Made by a program: the position numbers and the translations under genes. Shown piece after piece: positions 49,242 through 60,700 of a stretch of DNA of 64,000 nt (its first letter is position 1; each line of letters opens with the position of its first letter). This stretch comes from Microcebus murinus. Taxonomy: Eukaryota; Chordata; Mammalia; Primates; Cheirogaleidae. Location: the NCBI RefSeq assembly GCF_040939455.1, contig NC_134108.1:16769501-16833500 (forward strand), read 5' to 3'. The notes under the pieces are model-generated. The model searched no databases. It saw nothing but the letters and a program-made list of their open reading frames with translations, and was not told the origin of the DNA.

Positions 49242-49792
49242 CAGTAGTCCCCCCTTATCTTCAGGGGATACATTCCAAGACCCCCAGTGAATGCTTAAAA
49301 CCTCAAATAGTACAGAACTCTGTATATACTATGTTTTTTCCTATACATACCCACCCATGATAAAGTTTAATTTATAAATTAGGCACAGTAAGAGATTAAC
49401 AGCAAATAATAGTAAAATCAAATAATTCTAACAACATGCAAGCATCATTACTTTTGTGCTTTGGGGCCATTATTAAGTAAAATAAGGGTTACTTGACCCG
49501 AAGCACTGTGATACCCTGATGGTAGATCTGATAACCGAGTCGGCCGCTAAGTGACTAATGTGTGGGCAGCGTGTGTAGTGTGGACCCAGTGGACAAAGAG
49601 AAGATGCATGTTCTGGGCGGGATGGAGTGGGATGGTGCAGTATTTCATCATGCTACTCAGAATGGTGTGCACTTTAGAACTTATGAATTGCTTATTTCTG
49701 GAATTTTCCATTTAATATTTTCTTGAGCCAAGGTTGACTGTGAGTAACTAAAACCACAGAAAGTGAAATCTTGGATATGGGGGACACTACTG
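49242..49792 (-). mobile_element. Tigger-family DNA transposon, short derivative (Tigger2/MER44-like)
   Basis: Inverted termini CAGTAGTCCCCCCTTATCTT and, read minus from the right end, CAGTAGTGTCCCCCATATCC. The left end sits next to TA. On the minus strand a transposase start (ATG at 49470-49468, MAPKHKS) is followed almost at once by sequence from the other end of the element (AGGCACAGTAAGAGATTAAC in plus orientation), so nearly the whole transposase gene is deleted. CpG decay is heavy. Confidence 0.88.
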
Positions 49793-50134
49793 CAATTCAC
49801 AATCGCCCAGGCTCTTGTTTTCCTTAACTCTAAATTGTAGAGGGTAAAAAGAGATATTTGAGGCTTATTTCATTTCTGACATTCTATAATCCATGAGTGG
49901 ATGTTCAGGTGCCATAATTGGTTTAAGAAATAAATCGGTAAGGAGGTGCTAACAGACTAGGAATCAAGGGAATGCTTTTCCTGTTTAGTGAAAGCTAATT
50001 ATATAACAGGTGTGTAAAGCCATCTGGAAGGTAAACCATATAAGAAATGTATGCATTGTTGATGACAGTAGAGTATTCCTTAATTCTCCACCTAGAAATC
50101 AAGTGGTATCTTCAGGAAGTACCAATGAAATGTG
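49793..50134. other. Upstream single-copy stretch
   Basis: No recognised element. Confidence 0.4.
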
Positions 50135-50480
50135 ACTGATGGAAGGAAAATTATAATTGTAAATTGGTACAAGATTCAGACATTTGGCAGGATGCATCAA
50201 AAGCTACAAAAAGGTTCACATCCTCTGATCCAGTATTTAGATTCTTGGGAATTTGTCCTAGTAAATTACTGGAAAGAAATCAGAAGCTCTGTGCTCAGAT
50301 ACTCATTATTATATTTTACATAAAAAAATATTGAAATTTTGAAAAGAAGGTGCATATCCCGTAACAGAAGAATCGTCAAATAAATGATAATATGGTAGTC
50401 TTGAAGGAATGATATCTATGGATTAAAATGTTAATACTGTATAAAAAGATGTAACAGCATGGAGACATATCCTCTGTATG
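50135..50480 (+). mobile_element. L1M fragment (ORF2 end/3' region)
   Basis: Degenerate text in L1 order: AAATTGGTACAAGATTCAGA ... TCTGATCCAGTATTTAGATT ... TCGTCAAATAAATGATAATA ... AAAAAGATGTAACAGCATGG. Confidence 0.65.
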
Positions 50481-50549
50481 AAAAACTTACCTTTAAGAAA
50501 TTAGTGGTGCATATGGGCAAAGGGAGAGAACCTGCACGTGTTTCATGCT

Positions 50550-50608
50550 GGAGTTTGCAACATAGCAGGAGCTCAATAGGTATTTTTTGAACAAACAAAT
50601 GAATGTAA
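50550..50608 (+). mobile_element. L2 3' end
   Basis: GCAGGAGCTCAATAGGTATT then TTTTGAACAAACAAATGAAT matches the L2 terminus. Confidence 0.7.
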
Positions 50609-50699
50609 AATGAAAAAACTGTTGCTGCATTAGGGTGGTGGGACTTTGAGTCAAATTTTTTATACTGTACCATGCTGTTTAATGATGAATGCAATTAAT

Positions 50700-50790
50700 G
50701 TTAATAATGAACATTTATTGAGTATTTACTGTGTACAGACCCTCGCCTCTATAATAAATCTTTTATAATCCTATTCATCACCTTCCAAAA
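50700..50790 (+). mobile_element. MIR 5' part
   Basis: TAATAATGAACATTTATTGA then GTATTTACTGTGTACAGACC and TATAATCCTATTCATCACC. Confidence 0.75.
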
Positions 50791-50882
50791 CCTGCCTGCT
50801 CTTTTTCTATTTCCAGATTCAAACATTCAGGGAGCCAAATTTAATGCCAGCCAGATACAGAAATGCCTTGAGAGTGAGTCTG

Positions 50883-50910
50883 ATGAATGAATGAATGAAT
50901 GAATGAATGC
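50883..50910. repeat. (GAAT)6 microsatellite
   Basis: Six to seven perfect ATGA units after an L2-like context. Confidence 0.9.
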
Positions 50911-52984
50911 CTCAGTGAGTGAGAGTGGCAGAGACTGAGGCCCCTGCTACTAGTGTCTTAGACCACAAGGTCTCTGGTGTGATGACTGGGCATGAATTCT
51001 CAGTACTCACTCAAAGTCCTAGACTTTTAGATTCTCTTTATGTAAATAATTGTTAGAATTGGCATGATTGAGTTCCTGAAGCGAAGAGACAAAGAGTTCT
51101 TTCCAAAACAGTTTTAGAAAGAATAACCTTTTTTATTACATAAAATAATTCCTGAATGCCTCACTGTTAAATAATGGAATGTGCTACGAAAGGTTTACAT
51201 ATTATAGCATTTCTAAAAAGGCAGGAATGCACTACAGCAAATAATTCACGGATGAAACCTGAATGAATCCAGCATCCAACAAAAACAAGCAGGAGCTGTT
51301 GGGAGTCCCATTAAAAAAAAAAAAGTTTTCTCAATATTTCCTCAAACCTCCTTAATAATAACAAATATTCAGGAACCACGTCTTTTGATCCACCCATAGC
51401 ATTTAACTTTCCTGGTTTTTCAGGTTTCATGATAAACATGGCGTCACGGATGAACAAGAGCTCTTTACTGGACCACATTTTATCACTGGCTTATCCATGC
51501 AAGGGTTCTGTAGAGGCCATTGGAATTTCTTGTCTTCATCCAAGAAAAGTATTTAGCCTCTGGTCAGTAACACAAGCAATTTTGCCCTTGATTTTTCTTG
51601 GGTACAGAGCCTACTGTTTTTTTCTCTTCATCTCTAGATTTTCCAGTGAGAGACATTATTTTTGAAGTTGCTCTGTGCTGTTGGCTATTTCTCCAGATTC
51701 CTTCTCTTTCCAGCGGACTCAGAATGGAGTGAAAAGCCAGCCAGGCGCCATGCCTGATCACCACTGTGTTCTCAAGGCACAAATGGCAGTATTTTTAAGC
51801 ACAGCAATCTTAGAGGTTTTTCTGTTTCAGTAGCTCCTATGACAAAGAGCCTCACTTTGATCTTTCATGCACATATATGCCCAAGATACACACCTCTTCT
51901 CATAATTCTATTAACATAAATCCCCAACTCTGCCGGAGCTCGGGCACCTGGGTAAAGCAATCGTAAATACTACCTGGATCATTTCAACATATAGAGACTG
52001 ATTTCTCTCAGAAGTATTTAGAATCTCTGAAGGAAAACCAGCAAAACATCTCATAAACCAATGGTATCAAATGCCACTCATTCTCTTGGTCTGTAAAATA
52101 AAATGTCTGACTTTCAGTGCCTAGGAGAAGAAAAATTGAGAGTCCAACCCACATTGCCTAGCATTTCCTGAGAGCTTTCTCCCAATCACAGATGCATTCT
52201 GGGTAAGCCAATTAATCCGGGCATCATGCCCCGAAGTAGGCTGTGTGCTGCTCGAAGTCAGTAACAGCATGACATATATCTATGCTTTGTACCCAGCTTA
52301 ATTTGTCCCTGGCTGGAATACATGAACTTTTATTTGTGCTATTATCATCATATCCTGTCTAGACTGAAAACAGCTTCAAAGTGGCTCCCTTCATATTCTG
52401 CACATGAAGCATAAAGAGGCCAGTCTGCCCCCACGCTGCCTGCCTGGGGACTCTGATGGGCTTCCTCTCGGCCCCTCTCGTCTCCAATCCTAGAAACAGA
52501 GGGAAGATCGTGGAAGCCACCTCCAACTGGGAAGACCTAGATAAGAGTCAAACTTGACATTAACTCGTAAACGTTGCGATCTGACTCCAGTAATTATTAT
52601 ATTTTAAGTAAGTCATTTGGAAAAATAATGCATTTTAAATCACGCTAGGCAGAAGTAATGTTTGGACTGTGTTTTGACTCTACTTTGAAAACACTGGTGC
52701 TCCAGGAAATCAATGAACAAAAGGATTACTGTATCCTCAGGGCTGTCGGGCAAAGAATCTGCTGGTCTGCGGCAGCACAGGGATTCAGGCGGACTTGCAG
52801 GGGTGTGGCAGTCTATTCTTAGTTTTGAGATTTTTACAGGGCAAGAAAGCTCCTATAACTAAGGTAAGAAAACCTCTTAAATTTGAAAAAGTTTGAATTT
52901 ATATACACTTGACCAATTAATAGAGTTACTTGCATCAGAAAAAAAAATACTGTCTTTTCAAGGATTCATCAAAGAATTTAAGGT
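50911..52984. other. 2.1-kb upstream stretch free of recognised repeats
   Basis: No SINE, LINE or LTR was recognised, and no open frame with family resemblance. Confidence 0.45.
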
Positions 52985-53210
52985 AGTGAGTGGTTGACCA
53001 GATGGGCTTTGGCTTCAGACAGACCAAGTTCAACTCCCAGCAAGTTACTCTCTAGGCTCACTTTCTTCAGTTACAAAATAGGGGTTAACGGTAGTGTCTA
53101 TAATATAGTGTTGATACGGGCAATAAATAAGATAGTTTGCAAAGAACTTATCACCATGAATAGCACATAGTAAATGATCAATAGAACATATTAGCTACCT
53201 TTTAAATTAT
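52985..53210 (-). mobile_element. MIR, near full length
   Basis: Reverse MIR: GTTCAACTCCCAGCAAGTTA, CACTTTCTTCAGTTACAAAA, GAATAGCACATAGTAAATGA and ACATATTAGCTACC. Confidence 0.87.
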
Positions 53211-53434
53211 TACATGAAAAAGTATTTCATATAATATCTATCTGGCATAAAGGGAGATCAATGATCATAGTGGTTATTAAAAATTTCATTTTAATTCTAT
53301 TTAATAACAGTGGAAAATAGTAGCTCACTTAATCCCTTGAATGCTTGCAAATCATTAACTGCTTTTTTAAAAAAAGTCATTCACACTGTATTTCATTAAT
53401 AGGCTTAGAGCTTCAGAGAGCAAAAGGTATTCTA

Positions 53435-53756
53435 GGCCTGGCGCAGTAGACATGCCTGTAATCCTAGCATTCTGGGAGGCCAAGGAAGGAGGATCACTCA
53501 AGGTCAGGAGTTCGAAACCAGCCTGAGCAAGAGTGAGACCTCATCTCTACTAAAAATAGAAAGATATTAATTGGTCAACTAAAAATATATAAAAAAAAAT
53601 TAGCCGGGCATTAGGTGGCACATGCCTGTAGTCCCAGCTACTTGGGAGGCTGAGGCAGGAGGATCACTTGAGCCCAGGAGTTTGAGGTTGCTGTGAGCTA
53701 GGCTGACGTCATGGCACTCTAGCCTGGGCAACAGAGTGAGACTCTGTCTCAAAAAA
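53435..53756 (+). mobile_element. Strepsirrhine Alu, linker-duplicated older form
   Basis: Linker TTAATTGGTCAACTAAAAAT with CTACTAAAAATAGAAAG and GGCACTCTAGCC. The site duplication AAAAGGTATTCTA lies at 53422-53434 and 53757-53769. Confidence 0.96.
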
Positions 53757-53769
53757 AAAAGGTATTCTA

Positions 53770-55479
53770 AACTCATCCTCTCTTTCTTGCCCCTGTGAGC
53801 TAAATACACAGTCAGTAATGAGGTGGGGTAGAGCTTACAGAAGGAAAATAGAAAGGACATCTATTTCCAAACTTTTGTCTGAGGGCCTAAAATGAAAACG
53901 TATGCTGCTGATTAGAGGGAAATGACCCTGAAGGTCTTAGAAATAACTCCCAGGCTCAGGCACAAAATAATACACTCAGCAGGCTCAGTAAATTCCTCAT
54001 TACCATATAAATTGTTTTCAAGTCTGATCTAATAGGATATGATTAATAATTGGGATTTGTTTTCTTCCAAGAAACTGAGTGACTAAAGGGAACCTGATCT
54101 AGCTTAAAAGACCATTCCTAAATTGATCAAGTAACTATTCTTTCATTTTGTTTTATATAAACAAAAGTGTTCTAATTCACGTGCCAGATCCTCACGGATG
54201 TGGAGCGAGGAAGTACATAGCCGTGGCCTTGGGATTGTGTGAGTTAGCTACAGGAAGTGGGGCCACAGCTACTCACCATATGGCTTATAAAGTGAGAATC
54301 ACAAAAACTATGGCTGCTCAGGGACAGGGCTTGTGACTCTACGCTGTTTATGCTCTGATTAGAATACCTGGTAGGCTCTCAGGATTGCTTGGGCTACCTC
54401 CCAGTCCTTTTTGCTTCCTCTTTGGACTATTTCTGAGAAGCAGAAGCTTGTTGCTGGTATAAAATTTAATGCAATCTGAGTTGCTATGAAAATCTGGACA
54501 GGAAAAAACACTGAGCTTATGCTAAAGGTAATTTTCAGAGGAACAAGGTTTCCTTGTTGAAGGCATCCAAAATTCCAAGGCATGCGAGGGGGAGGGAAGG
54601 ATTAGCAAGTTAAGGGAAATAAAACCAGCAAAATAAGCCCTTTGATGAGGAGTTAACACAATGTGCTCAAGCCAGTTGACACAATTACAGCTCCCACTTC
54701 TCATGCCAGAAGGAGCAGGTAGCAGTTTCTAATTCCATTGCCCACCCTACACCCGGCATGCGGCCGCACGTGCCACAGCCGCCGAGGCCCCTGTCAATTA
54801 GAAACAGCATTAAAATGACATGCCATCTGCTCTACAAATGTCATTGAGCTCGTGCCACCTGTTGAGGGCCTGTGGGGCAGTGGAAGGGTAAAGAGTCTCG
54901 ACACAGGTTTGTGTATTTATATGAACAAAGAGCCACTTCATTCAATGTTCTTTCTCGACCACCACCCTCTGTTCCCCCTTCTTTGCCAGAAATCTTTCGA
55001 ATAGTTTTGCAGCGGTATTTCGTACCCAGAAGAGCATTAGTTGTATTTAAATACCATGCCCCAGATATCACAGGGCAGTGAAAAGTATGCAGTCTACCTC
55101 AACTAGTAGAGTAAATAATAGATCTAAGTTATTTGCAAACCATCCTCCACTTACATTCACAAACATGAAGGAAAACGGCAGCCAAGAGGATTTGAGCTCA
55201 GTGAATTTTCGGGGTGAATACTAAGACTAAGACTATAGGAGGTTATGAAAGCTCTTTTCCAAAGATCTGGACATTAGGATCGTATGTCAGCACTAGGAGA
55301 TCATGTTGGCTTCCATGAGATTCTACCCGACCCTCGATAATGTAGTTTTCCCCTTCTACAGTATCTGAGCCCAACTTGGAGGTTTGTCTCAGTTGGTTTC
55401 TCCTTTCTCTGCTATTAACACCCATGACCTGTTTTGTTGTTGGAGAGAAGTATTGTTTGTTTGTTTGTTTTTGCTGGTA
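53770..55479. other. Upstream single-copy stretch
   Basis: No recognised interspersed repeat. Contains the candidate regulatory block at 54700-54870 and a (GTTT)n patch at 55458-55475. Confidence 0.45.
54700..54870. promoter_or_regulatory. Candidate regulatory block (weak)
   Basis: Single-copy sequence with a small CpG cluster (GCGGCCGCACGTGCC, holding NotI-type and CACGTG motifs). CTGTCAATTAG and other E-box and homeodomain-like sites lie close together. Function is inferred from motif clustering only. Confidence 0.25.
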
Positions 55480-55832
55480 TTGTTGGGTGAGTATTCCTGC
55501 TCAATCCCTGGACATCCCCTTGGATCTCTGTCTGTTGGCACTTCTACCTGTCCTTCAAGACACACTCAGATTCCATTTTCCCTGGGCAGATTTTCTTGAC
55601 AGTCTCTCCCCACCCAGCAAGATACTGTTCCCAGGGCAGTATCCTGTAACCCCCACGCTCAGAGCACTTATCACACTGCATTTTTAATTGTCCATTGGCC
55701 TCCTTGTCCCTTCTATTAGACTGGAAGCTGCCTGAGGGCAGGAACTACAATGGATTTCTGTTTTTTCCTATTCTTATTAATGCCTAGCACAGTCGCCTGG
55801 AAATAAAAGCCTCTCAATGAATAGCAGCAATC
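55480..55832 (+). mobile_element. L2 3' region
   Basis: Forward L2: AGCACTTATCACACTGCATT, TTAGACTGGAAGCTGCCTGA then GGGCAGGAACTACAATGG, and ATGCCTAGCACAGTCGCCTG. Confidence 0.87.
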
Positions 55833-55839
55833 ACAGTCA

Positions 55840-56190
55840 ACTCTTATGGAATTCTTCCTGCATGCAGGCATTGCTCTCAGCATGCTAATAATAGAACTTA
55901 TCTCCCAGACTTGTTAGAATGACTTACATAATGAATATTAACCCACGTCTAAAGCCTAGCATAAAGTCAATGGTCAATGACAGTTAATTTTATTTCTTGC
56001 ATTATGTCATTTAATTCTCAGAGCATAATTTTACGCAGTGCTACAACTATTTTTTTTTTTTTCATTTTAAAGATGAGGGAATGGATATGATAAAGGTTAA
56101 GAAACTTGCCTATGGTCATTCACTCAGTTTTAAGTGTCAGAGCAGTATTTTAATATCATCTTTATGGTTTTTGATGACTAAGTGCTGCCT
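55840..56190 (+). mobile_element. MIR with a reverse MIR piece nested inside
   Basis: Forward MIR 5' text (CAGGCATTGCTCTCAGCATG) stops near 55890. Reverse-oriented MIR text (CCTAGCATAAAGTCAATGGT) fills about 55893-55987. Forward MIR then resumes (GCATTATGTCATTTAATTCT, AAGATGAGGGAATGGATATG, AAGAAACTTGCCTATGGTCA). Confidence 0.65.
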
Positions 56191-56214
56191 ACATAGTATT
56201 ACTTCTTTGTCTTC

Positions 56215-56474
56215 TCAGTCAGATTTATGGAGGTATAACGTACACACTATAAAATTCACGCTTTTTACTGCACAGTGCTATGAGTTTCATGATCCTGTAA
56301 CCAGCACGACCACCAAGATATAGAACTGTTCCATCACCCCTAAATCTCCCTTCATGGTATTTGGCGGTCCACCGCTCCCACCCCACACTCCAGAAAATGC
56401 TGATCTAATTTTTGGATCTAACCTTTGTCCTTCCTGTTCTGCCTTTTCCAAAATGTCATATACATGGAATCATA
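56215..56474 (-). mobile_element. L1M 3' region fragment
   Basis: Reverse L1 text: TTTATGGAGGTATAACGTAC, ACCAAGATATAGAACTGTTC then CATCACCCC, and ACATGGAATCATATAGTATG. Confidence 0.8.
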
Positions 56475-56484
56475 TAGTATGTAG

Positions 56485-56793
56485 TCTTTTTTTTTTTTTT
56501 TTTTGAGACAGAATCTTACTTTGTCACCCTAGGTAGAGTGCAGTGACATCATTATAGCTCACAGCAACCTCAAACTCCTTGGCTCGAACAATCCTCCTAA
56601 CTCAGCCTCCTGAGTAGCTGGGACTACAGGCACACACCATGATTGCCCGGCTCATTTTTTCTATTTTTAGTAGGTATAGGGTATCACTGTTGTTCAGGCT
56701 GGTCTCTGGTCTCGAACTTCTGAACTCAAGCAAACTGCCCATCTCGGCCTCCTAGAGTGGTAGGTTTACAGGCATGAGCCACTGTACCGGGCC
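56485..56793 (-). mobile_element. Old Alu (short linker) inside L1M
   Basis: A reverse dimeric Alu. The site duplication TAGTATGTAG lies at 56475-56484 and 56794-56803. Confidence 0.94.
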
Positions 56794-56804
56794 TAGTATG
56801 TAGC

Positions 56805-56832
56805 CGCGCACGCGCATGTGTGTGTGTGTGTG
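56805..56832. repeat. 28-bp alternating pyrimidine-purine tract (CG/CA/TG)
   Basis: CGCGCACGCGCATGTG followed by GT repeats alternates strictly pyrimidine and purine for 28 bases, a composition favourable to Z-DNA. Confidence 0.9.
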
Positions 56833-56837
56833 GTTAA

Positions 56838-58179
56838 ACAACTTTATTGAGATACAATTTACATACCATAACATCCACCAATTTAAAATTATAATTATTT
56901 ATGTGTGCAATTATGTGGGAAACTATTTTGTAGTCTTTATAAAGATTAATTATAATCTGTGATAATTCTGCAATGTTGACATTATTGGCATTCACTAATA
57001 GTATGTAGCCTTTTGAGTCTGTATTCTTTCACTTAGCAGGAAAACTTTGGCATTCATGCAGGTTGCTGAGTGCCAGAAGTTTCTTCCTTTTTATTGCCGA
57101 GTACTGTTCCACTATACGAATGTACCACACTTTCCCCATTGAAGCATGGTTGCATATTTTCCAGTTTTTGTTGATTATGAACAAAGCCACCATAAATATT
57201 CATAGACATCTTTTTAATGAACATAGGTTTTCATTTCACTTGGGTAAATACCTAGGAGTGGGGTGGGTGGGTCATAGAGTAAGTGTAAGAAATGGACAAA
57301 TTATTTTTCGGCAGTAGCTGCACCATTCTGCATTCCAGAGAGTTCCCTTTGCTCCACATACTTGCCAGCACTTGGTATTATGAGGCTTTTTTAAAAAAAG
57401 TCATTCTAATAGTTATTTTGTTGTTTTTTTAATTTGCATTTCCCTAATGACTAGTGATGTTGAGTATCTTTGCACATGTTCTGTTAAATCTTTTGTCCAT
57501 TTAAAAATTGGACTGTTTTCTTTTCTGCTCTTTCCTTTTCTTTTTTGAGACAGAGTCTCTGTCACCCCAGCTAGAGAGCTGTGGCATCATCATAGCTTGC
57601 AGCAAGCTCAAGCTCTTGGGCTCAAGTAATCCTCCTGCCTCAGCCTCCCGAGTAGCTGAGACTACAGGCGGGCACCACCATTCTTGGCTAATTTTTTCTA
57701 TTTTTGGTAGAGATGGGGTCTTGCTCTTGCTCAGGCTGATTCTGAACTCCTGATCTCAAGCTATCCTCCCACCTTGGCCTATTTTCTTATTATCGGATTT
57801 TGAAATATCTAACTATATATTCTGGATACAAGTCGTTTATCAGAGATGTACTTTGCAAATATTTTCTCTCAGGCTGTGGTTGTTTTTTTCATTTTTCTAG
57901 TGACTTTCAAGTAGAATTTTAAATTTTTATCAAGTCCAATTTATCCATTTTTCTTTTATGAATTGTATTCTGCTGTTTTAACTAAGGAATCTCTTCTAGA
58001 AAAGTCACAAAGATTTCACATTTAGGTCTACGATCTATTTTGAGTTAACCTTTACATAAGGTATGATGTATGGCTTGAAGTTCATTTTTTCCACATATGA
58101 ATGTCCAAGTTTTCCATCACCATTTGTTAAAAAGGTAGAGTAGAGGTTTCAACTTGGGTTTTTCTGGTTTTAGAGGCTA

Positions 58180-58190
<11 letters not shown>
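56838..58190 (-). mobile_element. L1M 3' portion (ORF2 end and 3' UTR), Alu-interrupted
   Basis: Reverse L1 text in order: CTTTATTGAGATACAATTTA, TTCCTTTTTATTGCCGAGTA, GGGTAAATACCTAGGAGTGG, AATTTGCATTTCCCTAATGA, ATTCTGGATACAAGTCGTTT and TTTAGGTCTACGATCTATTT. It has many stops and indels. Confidence 0.9.
57538..57780 (-). mobile_element. 5'-truncated Alu inside L1M
   Basis: A reverse Alu from a T-rich tail (CTTTTCTTTTTTGAGACAGA) to CTATCCTCCCACCTTGGCCT, where it stops about 40 bp short of the Alu 5' end. L1 text continues on both sides. Confidence 0.92.
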
Positions 58191-58700
<510 letters not shown>

Positions 58701-58891
58701 TGGAAGAATAATTACTCAAAGATGGTGAACCCTTGTTCTCCCTTGCCCAAGAAAGGAACAGTATCCTCATACACGGTCAGAGCTCTGACCCACCCAGCAG
58801 GCAGGCAAAGGTCACTTGTCTAATATTTACAACAAATTGATGTCCATACCCTAAGCCTTTTCATATTAAAATATAAGGATACAGGAACTAA

Positions 58892-58991
58892 CTTCCTTCC
58901 TTCCTTCCTTCCTTCCTTCCTTCCTTCCTTCCTTCCTTCCTTCCTTCCTTCCTTCCTTCCTTCCTTCCTTCCTTCCTTCCTTCCTTCCTTT
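58892..58991. repeat. (CTTC)25 microsatellite
   Basis: Perfect tetranucleotide repeat for 100 bp, all pyrimidine on the plus strand. Confidence 0.97.
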
Positions 58992-59396
58992 CAACCAACA
59001 TGAGGAGGTAACATGAGCCCCCGTCTACAAATGGCGTGAGGACAATTGTCTTTCTTTTAACCACATTCCTTCCTGGTGTACAAGCCCTGGCTGACCTAAG
59101 GAATGATCATTTGCCAATCTGCTCTGACCAGTGGGCAGGGTTAGCTCAGGAGCCAGAACTAGTGGGTGGATACAGGCGGAGGCAGGAAATATGCAACACT
59201 AGTGTAACTGAGATTAACTGAGGTCCTCACTCTGATCCTAGAGTAAATATGCTAGTGCGGGCAAGCCCTTGGCACGACCTTCAGCTCCATGGATTTATAA
59301 GCAAAGGCCTTTCTGTTGCTCACGGAGGATAATACGAGCAGGCCATTGCTTAGCCTTTGCCACTGAGAACTCAAGAAGGCCTTGCAAAGTCCATTT
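58992..59396. other. Upstream single-copy stretch
   Basis: No recognised element. Confidence 0.45.
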
Positions 59397-59410
59397 CAAA
59401 GTCTGTTGCA

Positions 59411-59490
59411 AAAAAAAAAAAAAAAAAAAAGAATACCAAGAAGAGGAAGCCCTGAAAAAAAAAAAAAAAAAAAACAAAAAAAAAAAAAAA
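59411..59490 (+). mobile_element. 80-bp poly-A-rich retroinsertion, almost no body
   Basis: Composed of A20, a 24-nt non-A segment (59431-59454, starting GAATACCAAG and ending GAAGCCCTG), A20, one C and A15. A perfect 14-bp direct repeat CAAAGTCTGTTGCA flanks it at 59397-59410 and 59491-59504, the hallmark of L1-mediated insertion. The source transcript is not identifiable from 24 nt. Confidence 0.85.
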
Positions 59491-59735
59491 CAAAGTCTGT
59501 TGCATTTATAGCCCATCACTCTTCTTAGATTAAAATAACCTTCAGTTCTCACCCAAAGTTCACACTTTCTTTTTTCCAAGCAGCATAAACTATAAGCACC
59601 AAACCATTCCTGATGGGGCCACTTAAAGAAAGAGAATCTTACAAACTGAAAAGGAACAATTCTATTTTCCAGATATGAGAAACCGGATCACAAGATAGAA
59701 AAGCAAAAAATACTTTTAAAAGCTCCCCAATTTTT

Positions 59736-60072
<337 letters not shown>

Positions 60073-60239
60073 AAGCTCCCAAATTTTTGATGAACAACTG
60101 ATATGATACCTGAAAGTTTCTTTGCCCAAGGTTCACTACTGAGCAAGTTGTTAGAAATGCCATATTGTTAGCCATTATCATATATTTTGAGTTTTTTAAA
60201 AAAATTTTTTTATTGTGCTTAATGCCATTATTAAATTTT

Positions 60240-60325
60240 GTACAAGGCACAATACACATATATACACACATGCACGCATGCATGCACACATGTGAGACAC
60301 ACACGTGAGACACAAGACAGAGAAA
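60240..60325. repeat. Imperfect CA/TGCA-rich repeat
   Basis: CACA units mixed with ATGCATGC and two GTGAGACACA units. Confidence 0.8.
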
Positions 60326-60360
60326 TATAGAGGGATACGGAGATTAAGGAACCCAGAAAA

Positions 60361-60700
60361 GGGCGGGGTGTGCTGGTGTACACCTGTAATCCTAGCACTC
60401 TGGGTGACCAAGGCAGGAGGATCACTAGAGGTCAGGAGTTCAAGAGCAGCCTGAGCAAGAGTGAGACCCCCCCATCTCTACTAAAAAATAGAAAGAAACT
60501 AGCCAGACAACTAAAAATAGAAAAAATTAGCTGTGCATGGTGTCACACACCTGTAGTCCCAGCTACTGGGGGGAGGCTGAAGCAGGAGGATCACTTGAGC
60601 CCAAGAGTTTGAGGTTGTTGTGAGCTAGGCTGATGCCACTGCACCTGGGTGACAGAGTGAGAATCAAAAAAAAAAAAGAAAGAAAGAAAAAAAGAAAGAA
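60361..60700 (+). mobile_element. Strepsirrhine Alu, early linker-duplicated form
   Basis: The linker reads AAACTAGCCAGACAACTAAA, an early or diverged version of the duplicated linker. Part of the right arm is lost (GCCACTGCACCTGGGTGACA). (GAAA)n tail. Confidence 0.92.
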
